Positions 54,599 to 62,733 of a DNA stretch of 64,000 bases are shown piece by piece. Positions within the stretch are counted from its first letter, which is position 1. Every line of letters begins with the position of its first letter. Source of the stretch: Actinomadura barringtoniae (GTDB lineage: Bacteria; Actinomycetota; Actinomycetes; Streptosporangiales; Streptosporangiaceae); NCBI RefSeq assembly GCF_017573505.1, contig NZ_JAGEOJ010000016.1, positions 62,001 to 126,000 on the forward strand, in the 5' to 3' direction. Both the position numbers and the translations under genes were made by a program. Below the pieces are notes generated by a model. The model was not told the DNA's origin. It did no database searches and saw only the letters and a program-made list of their open reading frames with translations.

Positions 54599-57500
54599 AT
54601 GACCGTTGCTCCGCTCTTGAGCGTCGTCGTGCCCTTCTACGGGGTCGAGGACTATCTGCAGGCCTGCCTGGAGTCGCTGCGCCGGCAGACCCTGAAAGAC
54701 CTCGAAGTGATCATGGTGGACGACGGGTCGCCCGACGGGAGCGCGGCGATCGCCAAGGCGTTCGCCGGACGCGACGGGCGGTTCCATCTCGTTCAGCAGG
54801 ACAACCAGGGCCTCGGCCCGGCCCGTAACACCGGCGCCGGGCACGCCACGGGCAGGTACCTGGCCTTCATGGACAGCGACGACGTCGTGCCCCGGTACGC
54901 CTACGAGCTGATGGTGGGGTCCCTGGAGGAGACCGGGTCCGACATCGCGTGCGGCGGCGTCCGCAGATTCACGGTCAGCGGGCTCAAGGGCTCGGGCATG
55001 CACAGCGAGATCTTCAAGACCGCGGCCAAGCGCACCCACATCTCGCGCCGCACGAACCTGCTCGGCGACCGCACCGCCTGGAACAAGGTCTTCCGCAAGT
55101 CGTTCTGGGACGCGAACGACTTCGTCTTCCCGCCGGGCCTGTACGAGGACGCGCCGGTGACGCTGCCCGCGCATTTCCTGGCCGGGTCCGTGGACGTGCT
55201 GAGCGACGCCGTCTACTACTGGCGTGAACGCGAGGGCGAGTCGCTGTCGATCACGCAGCGCCGTACCGAGCCCGGCAACATCGAGGACCGGGTGTCGTCC
55301 ATCCTGGCCGTCGCCTCCTTCCTGCACGGACGGGCGCCGCGCCTGTGGCAGGAGTTCCTCACCTCCGCCCTCAACGCCGAGATCCCGCTCTACATCGACG
55401 TCGCGGGCGAGGGCGACGACGAGTACCGGGACCGGCTGCGGGCGCAGGTCATCTCGGTCATCACCACCGCGGACGCGTCCATGGTGACGAAGCTGACCGC
55501 ACTCAAGCGGCTCAAGTACCACCTGCTCGTCGAGGGGATGTTCGGCGAGCTGGCCGAGGTGCTGACGTTCCAGCAGGGCGAGATCCGCACGACGGACCTC
55601 GTCCAGCGCGGCGGCCGCTGGCTCGCCGAGTACCCCTACCTCGGCGACCGGGCGCGCCGCATCCCGCAGGACCTGTACGACGTCACCGACGAGCTCCACC
55701 TGCTCGGGCGGGCGGACCGGGCGACGTGGCACGACGGCAGGCTCCAGATCGAGGGCCACGCGTACATCAGCCGGGTGCCGCTCGCAGAGGAGGGCGACGG
55801 CGAGATCCGCGTCTGGCTGCAGGACGTGAAGCGCGGCACCCGGATCGAGCTCGACGCCCGGCGGACCTACCGGCCGGACGTGTCGGCGAACGCGCGGCGG
55901 GCGGCGGCCGACTACGACTGGGCGGGCTTCACCGCAGAGGTGGAGGCGAACGCGCTGAAGCCGATCCGGGCGCTCGGGCTGAAGATGTGGTGGCCGTCCA
56001 CGTGGGAGCTGCACGCGGAGGTCACCATGCGCAGCGGGCTGCGGCGCACCGGCGTCCTCGCCGGGCCGCGCCGCTCGGACGCCCAGTGGGCGGCCGCCCA
56101 CGACGTGACGAAGGATCTGTGGGTCAGGCCGGTGGGCACGCCGGACGACCGCTACGTGCTCCAGGTGAAGCGCAGCACGTGCCAGGTCACCCGGGCCGGG
56201 GCCGAGGGCGTGTCGCTGCTGGTGGAGGGCTGGGCCAAGGGCGCGCGGCGCAGCGCGGACGTGACCCTGGTGCTGGAACGCAAGCAGGGCATGACCGCGA
56301 TCCAGCTGCCCGTGCACGTGAACGAGCCGGGCACGTTCACCGCCCGCATCCCCGGCGACGTCCTGGTCTCCCAGGCGCAGCAGGCCGCGGCCGTGGACGG
56401 CGAGGGTGAAGCCGAAGCCGAGCGTGTCAACCCGGCGGAGGGCCTGGACTACGACGTCTCCCTGCGCGTCGGCGAGGGCCAGAAGCCGGTCCGGCTGAGC
56501 GTCCGGGACGACGTCGAGGCGCGGGTCGCCATAGGGCCCGACGAGGTCGTCATCACGCGCACCAAGTACGGCAATCTGCGCCTCGTCGAACGGCCGCGCA
56601 GGCCCGTGGTGACCGCCGCCGCGTGGAGCGAGGACGGGCGGCTGGCGCTGTCCGGCGAGATGCCCGGCGACGACCGGCCCGATCATCTCGTTCTGCGGCT
56701 GCGCAACAGCGGCGACCGCCACACCGTTCCGCTGGCGTGGACCGGGGCGCGTTTCATCGCGGGCCTCACGCCCGGCTCGATGCACCGGTTCGGCGAGGAG
56801 TTGCCGCTGGCGAGTGGCAACTGGGACGTGTACGCACCCATGCCCGCGGGCGAGATGGCGGTGGTGGTGTCGCGCGCCACCTCCGGTGACCTGCCCGGCC
56901 CGCACGTCGCGGGCGGCCGGAAGGTCGAGCTGACCCTCTATCAGGGCGAGGCGCTGCGCTTTGTGGTGCAGCCGGCGCTGGAGGACGAGGAACGCGGCCT
57001 TTATGGGCAGAAGCGCCTGCGCCTCAATGTCTACCCCACGCTGCTCAAGGCTCCGCTACGCGAGCTGGCGGTTTTCGAGAGTTTCCGGGGTCGTCAGTAC
57101 AGCGACAGCCCGCGCTACATCTTCGAGGAGATGCAGCGGCGCCGCCCCGACCTGGACTACGTGTGGGTCACGCTCGACGACCAGTTCCGGGTGCCCGAAG
57201 GCGTGCGGAAGGTGGTGCATGGGAGCCGCGCCCATTTCCAGGCCCTGGCCCAGGCCCGGTACCTGGTGGGGAACGATCCGATGCCCGAGTGGCTGGAAAA
57301 GCGCGACGGCCAGTTCTACCTCCAGACGTGGCACGGGACCCCTCTGAAGCGCATCGGCCACGACATCGAGCACCCGCTGTTCCGTAACGCGCGCGACTAC
57401 CTGAGGCGCTTCGATTCCGATGTCGCCCAATGGGATGCCCTGGTGTCCCCCAACCCGTTCAGCACGCCCATCCTGAGGCGCGCCTTCCGCTTCGACGGCG

Positions 57501-58135
57501 AGGTCCTGGAGTCGGGCTATCCGCGCAATGACCTGCTGGCGCGGCCGGACACCGAGGGCAGGGGCGCACGCGTGCGCGCCACGCTGGGCATCCCGGAGGG
57601 CAAGCGGGTCGTGCTGTACGCGCCGACCTGGCGGGACGACCAGGCGCGCGCGGGCGGCTACAGGATGGATCTGCGCATCGATCTGGACGCGGCACGGCGC
57701 GCGCTCGGCGACGACCACGTTCTCCTCGTCCGCGGGCACTTCAACGTCGGTGAGGGGGTTCCGGGGGTGGACGGGCGGTTCACCTTCGACGTGAGCCGCT
57801 ATCCCGACATCGCCGAGCTCTACCTGATCGCCGACGTCCTGGTCACCGACTACTCGTCGGTGATGTTCGACTTCGCCGTCACCGGCCGGCCGCAGCTGTT
57901 CTTCGCCTACGACTACGAGCGCTACCGCGACGAGTTGCGCGGCTTCTACTTCGACTTCGAGGCCGAGGCGCCGGGACCGCTCTGCCGGACGTCCGCCGAC
58001 CTCATCGAGGCCCTCCACGCCGCCCCCGCGACCCGCGAGGACCACGCCGCCCGCTACGCCGCGTTCCGGGAGAAGTACTGCGCCTGGGACGACGGCTCCG
58101 CGTCCGCCCGAGCAGTGGACCGCCTGCTCACCTGA
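54599..58135 (+). CDS. GT2 glycosyltransferase fused to CDP-glycerol glycerophosphotransferase (TagF-like)
   Basis: 1178-residue bifunctional enzyme of teichoic-acid-like polymer synthesis. Residues 1-~230 are a GT-A glycosyltransferase: LSVVVPFYGVEDYLQACLESLRRQTLKDLEVIMVDDGSPDGS, DNQGLGPARNTGAGHATGRYLAFMDSDDVV with the DxD motif. A ~500-residue middle region (about 260-800) is rich in beta strands and unlike known domains I can name. The C-terminal TagF domain (about 830-1170) has YLQTWHGTPLKRIGHDI, VSPNPFSTPIL, ESGYPRNDLL, VVLYAPTWRDD, LLVRGHFNV and VLVTDYSSVMFDFAVTGRPQLFFAYDYERYRDELRGFYFD. It likely acts on an undecaprenyl-linked chain. The second fusion gene follows 30 bases later. Confidence 0.9.
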   Translation: MTVAPLLSVVVPFYGVEDYLQACLESLRRQTLKDLEVIMVDDGSPDGSAAIAKAFAGRDGRFHLVQQDNQGLGPARNTGAGHATGRYLAFMDSDDVVPRYAYELMVGSLEETGSDIACGGVRRFTVSGLKGSGMHSEIFKTAAKRTHISRRTNLLGDRTAWNKVFRKSFWDANDFVFPPGLYEDAPVTLPAHFLAGSVDVLSDAVYYWREREGESLSITQRRTEPGNIEDRVSSILAVASFLHGRAPRLWQEFLTSALNAEIPLYIDVAGEGDDEYRDRLRAQVISVITTADASMVTKLTALKRLKYHLLVEGMFGELAEVLTFQQGEIRTTDLVQRGGRWLAEYPYLGDRARRIPQDLYDVTDELHLLGRADRATWHDGRLQIEGHAYISRVPLAEEGDGEIRVWLQDVKRGTRIELDARRTYRPDVSANARRAAADYDWAGFTAEVEANALKPIRALGLKMWWPSTWELHAEVTMRSGLRRTGVLAGPRRSDAQWAAAHDVTKDLWVRPVGTPDDRYVLQVKRSTCQVTRAGAEGVSLLVEGWAKGARRSADVTLVLERKQGMTAIQLPVHVNEPGTFTARIPGDVLVSQAQQAAAVDGEGEAEAERVNPAEGLDYDVSLRVGEGQKPVRLSVRDDVEARVAIGPDEVVITRTKYGNLRLVERPRRPVVTAAAWSEDGRLALSGEMPGDDRPDHLVLRLRNSGDRHTVPLAWTGARFIAGLTPGSMHRFGEELPLASGNWDVYAPMPAGEMAVVVSRATSGDLPGPHVAGGRKVELTLYQGEALRFVVQPALEDEERGLYGQKRLRLNVYPTLLKAPLRELAVFESFRGRQYSDSPRYIFEEMQRRRPDLDYVWVTLDDQFRVPEGVRKVVHGSRAHFQALAQARYLVGNDPMPEWLEKRDGQFYLQTWHGTPLKRIGHDIEHPLFRNARDYLRRFDSDVAQWDALVSPNPFSTPILRRAFRFDGEVLESGYPRNDLLARPDTEGRGARVRATLGIPEGKRVVLYAPTWRDDQARAGGYRMDLRIDLDAARRALGDDHVLLVRGHFNVGEGVPGVDGRFTFDVSRYPDIAELYLIADVLVTDYSSVMFDFAVTGRPQLFFAYDYERYRDELRGFYFDFEAEAPGPLCRTSADLIEALHAAPATREDHAARYAAFREKYCAWDDGSASARAVDRLLT

Positions 58136-58165
58136 ACGTCGCGAACAATCCCCTGAGGACTTCCA

Positions 58166-60448
58166 GTGGCATCCCCCGTACCTCCGCCCTCGGCCGATCC
58201 CTCACTCAGCATCGTCATCCCCGTTCACAAGGTGCAGGGCTACCTGCGCCAGTGCCTCGACTCGGTCCTGGACTCCGACCTGCCGGACGTGGAGATCGTC
58301 GCGGTGGACGACGCCTCACCCGACGGCTGCGGCGCCATCCTGGACGAGTTCGCCGAACGCGACCCGCGCGTCCACGTCCTGCACCTGGACGAGAACGTCG
58401 GGCTCGGCGAGGCGCGCAACATCGGCCTCGGCCTGGCGACGGGCGAGTACGTGTGGTTCTTCGACAGCGACGACTATGCCGCCGAGGGCGCCGTCCGGGC
58501 CGTTCACGACCGCCTCAGCCAGACGCGTCCGGACGTGCTGGTGCTGGGCCACGTTCGCGAGCAATGGGACGGCGGCCGGACGCCCACGCCGCAGCAACGC
58601 TTCGAGGGCGCGCCGGACGTCTTCACCTGCGCGGAGCGGCCCAGCGTGCTGGGATTGCTGATGACCACCTGGAACAAGGTGATCCGCCGCGAGTACCTGC
58701 TCGGTCTCGGGCTGCGGTTCAGCCGGGGCTACTACGAGGACGTCCACCTCACCTTCCCGGCGCTGATGGAGGCCGGGCGGCTGAGCCTGCTCCAGCGGGT
58801 GTGCTACGTGTACCGGCAGCGGCGCGGCGGGGCCATCACCACGAGCGCGAGCCGCCGCCACTTCGACGCGTTCCCGCAGTACGAGCGGCTCTTCGCCTTC
58901 ATGGACGAGCACGACGAGACCGACCCGTTCCGGTCGGTGATGTTCGACCGCGTCATCGGGCACGCCCTGCTCGTCATGGAACGGGACCGGGTGCTCCCCG
59001 AGGACCGCGCCGAGTTCTTCGGCCGGCTAAGCGCTCTCTACAAGCGGCATCGCCCCGCCGATCACCGCCCACCGCCCGGCCGCCTGATGAAGATCAAGCA
59101 CAGGCTTCTCGCGAACGACGCCTACCGCCGCTACCGCTTCGTCCTCTTCCTAGCAAGCGCGCGGCGCTGGGCCCTGGCGCGACTGGGATCCGCCAAGCGT
59201 CTCGCACGACGCGGACTGAGATATGGCAGGCGCCGGGCCTTCCGTCTCTACTACCGCGCCCAGCTGCTCGCCCCCATCGACGAGCACCTCGCCGTGTACG
59301 GCGCGTACTGGTTCCGCGGCGTCGCCTGCAACCCCAAAGCCATCTACGACAAAGCCCACGACATCGCCCCCGACATCCACGGCGTCTGGGTCCTCACCCG
59401 CGACAACGCGAACTCCGTCCCCGACGGCATCGACTACGTCATCCAAGGCACCCTCGCCTACCAACGCCTGATGGCCCGCGCCAAGTACTTCGTCAACAAC
59501 GTCAACTTCCCCAACAACCTCATCAAACGCCCCGGCCAAATCCACCTCATGACCCAGCACGGCACCCCACTCAAAAAGATGGGCCTGGACCAGCTGGACT
59601 TCCCCGTCGGCGCCCAGGAAATGGACTTCCACAAACTCATCACCCGCTCCGACCGCTGGGACTACCTCATCTCCTCCAACCCCCTGTCCACCCAAGCCTG
59701 GGAACGCGGCTACCCCTGCCACTACCAAATGCTGGAAATCGGCTACCCCCGCAACGACCGCCTCGTCCACACCACCCCCGAAGAACGCCACACACTGCGC
59801 GAACAACTCGGCATCCCCCAAGACAAGACCGCGATCCTCTACGCCCCCACCCACCGCGAATACCGCGACACCTACCAACCCATGTTCGACATCGGCCGCT
59901 TCACCCGCGAACTCGGCGACCACTACGTCCTCCTCATACGCGCCCACTACTTCTACACACCCGAAAAACAGGACTGGGACCCCCAACACGTCATCGACGT
60001 CTCCGACCACCCCAGCGTCGAAGACCTGTGCATCGCCTCCGACGCCCTCCTCACCGACTACTCCTCGGTCATGTTCGACTACGCCCTCCTGGACGGCAGA
60101 CCCATCGTGATCCTGGCCAACGACTGGGACACCTACCGGCTCACCCGCGGCGTCAACCTCGACATCACCGCCCACCCACCCGGCATCCTCACCCGCACCG
60201 AAGACGAACTGCTCGACGCGTTCCGCCACCGCACGCCCTGGGCCGACACCACCGCCAAGGCCCGCGACGCCTTCCGCACCCGCCACTGCCCCTGGGACGA
60301 CGGCCACGCCGCCGAACGCGCCGTCCGCCGCGTACTCCACGAGAGCAGGCGCTCATCGTCCATCCGCAGGCGACGACCCGAGGCGGGCGCTCACGCCAGG
60401 GTGCGCCTCAGTTCGCCTGGTTGGTGGGGCGGACGAGGATCTCGTTGA
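58166..60448 (+). CDS. GT2 glycosyltransferase fused to CDP-glycerol transferase domain
   Basis: 760-residue second member of the pair. GT2 domain (about 10-230): LSIVIPVHKVQGYLRQCLDSVLDSDLPDVEIVAVDDASPDGC, NVGLGEARNIGLGLATGEYVWFFDSDDY. A basic linker (KRLARRGLRYGRRRAFRLYYRAQL) leads to the CDP-glycerol transferase domain (about 380-730): LMTQHGTPLKKMGLDQLDF, ISSNPLSTQAWERG, EIGYPRNDRL, ILYAPTHREYRD, LLIRAHYFY, ALLTDYSSVMFDYALLDGRPIVILANDWDTYRLTRGVNLD. Codon use changes sharply near 59,270: the C-terminal part uses many GAA, CAA and AAA codons and almost only C-ending codons, unlike the N-terminal part. GTG 58166 has a TGAGGA tract upstream. Its last 41 bases overlap the convergent SDR gene. 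Confidence 0.9.
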   Translation: MASPVPPPSADPSLSIVIPVHKVQGYLRQCLDSVLDSDLPDVEIVAVDDASPDGCGAILDEFAERDPRVHVLHLDENVGLGEARNIGLGLATGEYVWFFDSDDYAAEGAVRAVHDRLSQTRPDVLVLGHVREQWDGGRTPTPQQRFEGAPDVFTCAERPSVLGLLMTTWNKVIRREYLLGLGLRFSRGYYEDVHLTFPALMEAGRLSLLQRVCYVYRQRRGGAITTSASRRHFDAFPQYERLFAFMDEHDETDPFRSVMFDRVIGHALLVMERDRVLPEDRAEFFGRLSALYKRHRPADHRPPPGRLMKIKHRLLANDAYRRYRFVLFLASARRWALARLGSAKRLARRGLRYGRRRAFRLYYRAQLLAPIDEHLAVYGAYWFRGVACNPKAIYDKAHDIAPDIHGVWVLTRDNANSVPDGIDYVIQGTLAYQRLMARAKYFVNNVNFPNNLIKRPGQIHLMTQHGTPLKKMGLDQLDFPVGAQEMDFHKLITRSDRWDYLISSNPLSTQAWERGYPCHYQMLEIGYPRNDRLVHTTPEERHTLREQLGIPQDKTAILYAPTHREYRDTYQPMFDIGRFTRELGDHYVLLIRAHYFYTPEKQDWDPQHVIDVSDHPSVEDLCIASDALLTDYSSVMFDYALLDGRPIVILANDWDTYRLTRGVNLDITAHPPGILTRTEDELLDAFRHRTPWADTTAKARDAFRTRHCPWDDGHAAERAVRRVLHESRRSSSIRRRRPEAGAHARVRLSSPGWWGGRGSR

Positions 60449-61163
60449 GCGCCATCCGCCGGGGCCTGCTGACCATGTAGCCGATGAGGTCGCCGATGTC
60501 CTCCGACAGCAGCCGTTCGACGTCGGCGAACCGCGCCCGCGTACTGTCGCGCATCTCCGGCCGCATGTGGGAGGTGAGCTCGGTCGCGACCGCGCCCGGC
60601 TCGACCACCGAGACCCGCACGTGGCGGCTCGCCAGCTCCTGCCGGAGCGACTCGCTGAACGCCGTCACGCCGAACTTGGTCAGGTTGTAGACGCCCGAGC
60701 CCGCCCGCGCGACGCGACCGGCGACCGAGCTGATGTTGATCAGATCGGCGACCTGGCGCGGGCCGGACTCGGCCGCCGTGAGCAGATGCGGCAGCGCCGC
60801 GTGGGTGACGTGCAGCAGCCCCTTGACGTTGATGTCGACCATGCGTTCCCACTCTTCGAGCGGAGCGCCGACCGCGGGGCCGAGCAGCATCACCCCGGCG
60901 TTGTTGACGACGGTGTCCAGGCGGCCCAGCTCGTTCACCGTCTCGGCCACGGCCGCCTCGGCGGCGGCCTGGTCGGTGACGTCGGCGTTGATCACCAGCG
61001 TCCGGCCGCCGAGCTCGGCCGCCAGCGCGTCCAGCCGGTCCTTGCGCCGGGCGACCAGTGCGATCGTCGCGCCCCGGCCCGCCAGGTCCCGCGCGGTCGC
61101 CTCGCCGATGCCGCTGCTCGCCCCGGTCACCAGCGCCACTGTGTCGTTCAGTCGATCAGCCAT
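60408..61163 (-). CDS. Short-chain dehydrogenase/reductase
   Basis: 251-residue classical SDR. TGASSGIGEATA (about 13-24) binds NAD(P), NNAGVMLLGP (about 87-96) is the NAG motif, and the catalytic residues Ser and Tyr-x-x-x-Lys are in INISSVAGRVARAGSGVYNLTKFG. VVEPGAVATELTSHM is the typical post-catalytic loop. Basic Arg residues after strand 2 (VARRKDRL) favour NADP. ATG 61163 follows AAGGA at 8 bases. The substrate is unknown; it stands alone between the transferase gene and the small membrane proteins. Confidence 0.92.
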   Translation of the reverse strand: MADRLNDTVALVTGASSGIGEATARDLAGRGATIALVARRKDRLDALAAELGGRTLVINADVTDQAAAEAAVAETVNELGRLDTVVNNAGVMLLGPAVGAPLEEWERMVDINVKGLLHVTHAALPHLLTAAESGPRQVADLINISSVAGRVARAGSGVYNLTKFGVTAFSESLRQELASRHVRVSVVEPGAVATELTSHMRPEMRDSTRARFADVERLLSEDIGDLIGYMVSRPRRMALNEILVRPTNQAN

Positions 61164-61217
61164 GCTCCCGGTCCTTCCCCGTTCGGCCCGATCTGACGAC
61201 CGTTGCCTCATGACGGA

Positions 61218-61634
61218 TCAGGAGGTTCGCCACCTGTAATGAAACCCCGTGCAGCCGCAGGGTTGGCCGTGCTCTGACTTGATGATCTCGCCGTCGAACC
61301 AGGTCGTGGTGTCGGTGTAGAACGGGGCGACTTCTTGCTGGCATCCGAGCTTGCCGTCCACATGACTTGCCTGGGCGTGACCGCAGGTGAGGCATTCTCG
61401 CTTGTGCCATGCCTCGGGCAGGGGCTTGCTGCGCCCGCCGTACAACAGCCAGAGGATCGGCAGCGCGATCACGCCGGTGATCCCGAGAGCGGGCCAGGGA
61501 TTGGGAAGGAAGATTCCGGCCACGATCAGGACCACGGAAGCGAGCAAGGCCAGGCAGCTCACCGCGACGAAGGCCAGCATGAGGACGTAGAGGACCCGGC
61601 CCAGCACCTCGTCGGCCTTACGCAGCCGGCTCAT
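61218..61634 (-). CDS. Small membrane protein with cysteine-rich zinc-ribbon-like tail (paralogue A)
   Basis: 138 residues. Two helices (about 15-40 and 45-65: LMLAFVAVSCLALLASVVLIVAGIF, ALGITGVIALPILWLLYGG) are followed by a soluble tail with CLTCGHAQASH, a single Cys in LGC, FYTDTTTWFDGE and CGCTGFHYRW. The Cys/His spacing suggests a bound metal. The tail is recognisably the same design as that of the next gene: CxxC, then H, then C, then YT-x-TT, then CGC. No known family was recognised. ATG 61634 overlaps the stop of the upstream gene by 4 bases, so the two are an operon. Confidence 0.75.
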   Translation of the reverse strand: MSRLRKADEVLGRVLYVLMLAFVAVSCLALLASVVLIVAGIFLPNPWPALGITGVIALPILWLLYGGRSKPLPEAWHKRECLTCGHAQASHVDGKLGCQQEVAPFYTDTTTWFDGEIIKSEHGQPCGCTGFHYRWRTS

Positions 61635-61957
61635 GAGGGCTCGATGCCGTCGTAGCGAGGACAGCCGCAGGCAGTGCCGCTGGTGGTCTGGGTGATGTCG
61701 GCCTCCCAGCCGACCGTGGTCTCGGTCGTGTACGGCGGGCCCTCGACCGTGCACGTTCCCATGCCGCGCTGGTGGGCCGTCCAGTTGTGACGGCAACGCC
61801 GGCATGTGTAGGACGTCGTCACGAGGTCCAGGTCGATCGGCTTCGGAGGCGCCGATGCCCTGGCGGCCCTTGCCCTGGAACGGGCGCGCCGGGCCCTGAC
61901 CGTCAACAGCACACCGGCCAGGGCCAGGACCGCCACCAGGACATAGGGCCATGTCAT
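61631..61957 (-). CDS. Small membrane protein with cysteine-rich zinc-ribbon-like tail (paralogue B)
   Basis: 108 residues. A single N-terminal helix (TWPYVLVAVLALAGVLLTVRA) with a strongly basic RARRARSRARAARA stop-transfer is followed by a tail TSYTCRRCRHNWTAH, MGTCTVEGPPYTTETTVGWEAD, TTSGTACGCPRYDG. The Cys/His and YTTETT positions line up with the tail of the gene after it, so the two are tandem duplicates with different membrane parts. Function unknown. ATG 61957 was chosen over the upstream TTG because it starts the membrane helix cleanly. Confidence 0.7.
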   Translation of the reverse strand: MTWPYVLVAVLALAGVLLTVRARRARSRARAARASAPPKPIDLDLVTTSYTCRRCRHNWTAHQRGMGTCTVEGPPYTTETTVGWEADITQTTSGTACGCPRYDGIEPS

Positions 61958-62059
61958 CAACCCCAAGATAGGCGGCGATCAGCGGCGTTCGGGGGCCGCC
62001 CCTGAGTGTTCACCCGCAGGTCACCGAGCGGCGGCGGCGCGATCCCTTGAAAGTGCGGC

Positions 62060-62569
62060 TCAGTTGACGACGGCCCAGATCTGGGCCAGGTTCAGCCGGT
62101 CGCCCGACGAGGTGCAGGTGAAGACCTTGACGAGGTTGCTGAAGGTGTCCAGGCAGTTCTGGAACTGGAGCCCCGACTGCAGGGTGTTGCCCCCGCCGCC
62201 CAGGCCGAACGTTCCGCTGGCGATCCACTGCTGTGCCAGGTTGTTCCCGTCGCAGGGGTGCATGACCACCGCGGCGCCGAACGCGCCGGACTCCGCGGTG
62301 ACGCACCGGCCGGTGTGCGGGTTGCGCAGCAGCCAGACGCGGGAGCGCACCTGGATGGGATCCCAGAGCTGGTTCTCCGAGGCCTTGCAGGTGAAGCGCT
62401 GCAGCGGGGCGCCGTCGTTGGGGCTGTCGCCGACGATGTCCAGGCACTTGCCCTGTTCGGCCTCCTTGATGTGCAGCTCTGAGGCGTGGGCGGTCCCCGG
62501 CAACAGCCAGGCCATGGCCACCATCGCCACGGTGCTCAGCGTGCCGGCGGCTCGGAGACGACCCATCAT
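62060..62569 (-). CDS. Secreted RICIN-type beta-trefoil lectin domain protein
   Basis: 169-residue exported sugar-binding protein. A Sec signal (MAWLLPGTAHA, cleavage about residue 30) precedes one ricin-B-like domain with three Q-x-W-type repeats: CLDIVGDSPNDGAPLQRFTCKASENQLW, CVTAESGAFGAAVVMHPCDGNNLAQQW and CLDTFSNLVKVFTCTSSGDRLNLAQIW. It has no catalytic domain. It is on the same strand as the alpha-galactosidase gene with its own RICIN domain upstream, and the two may act on the same polysaccharide. Confidence 0.88.
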   Translation of the reverse strand: MMGRLRAAGTLSTVAMVAMAWLLPGTAHASELHIKEAEQGKCLDIVGDSPNDGAPLQRFTCKASENQLWDPIQVRSRVWLLRNPHTGRCVTAESGAFGAAVVMHPCDGNNLAQQWIASGTFGLGGGGNTLQSGLQFQNCLDTFSNLVKVFTCTSSGDRLNLAQIWAVVN

Positions 62570-62621
62570 GACGTTCTCCCTCCACGGGACGAGGTTCTGT
62601 CACCTTGGAGGCGTTCCATTT

Positions 62622-62725
62622 CGTTCCACCGCAGGCAGACGACCTGGCCGGGCTTCCTGGCCGGGCTTCCTGGCCGGGCTTCCTGGCCGGGCTTCCTGGC
62701 CGGGCAGCCTGCCTGCGGCGGAACG
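62622..62725. repeat. 13-bp tandem repeats framed by a 17-bp inverted repeat
   Basis: Four exact copies of CTGGCCGGGCTTC (62644-62695) plus a degenerate fifth are framed by near-perfect 17-bp inverted arms (62622-62638 and 62709-62725, 16 of 17 paired). The element lies just downstream of the alpha-galactosidase stop and upstream of the RICIN gene, both on the minus strand. It may be a terminator or a small mobile palindromic element. Confidence 0.75.
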
Positions 62726-62733
62726 GGCAGCGG

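Noticed and set aside
54599..60448. Biosynthetic gene cluster for a secondary metabolite
   Set aside because: The transferases are of cell-wall polymer type and no PKS, NRPS, terpene or RiPP core gene is in the window.
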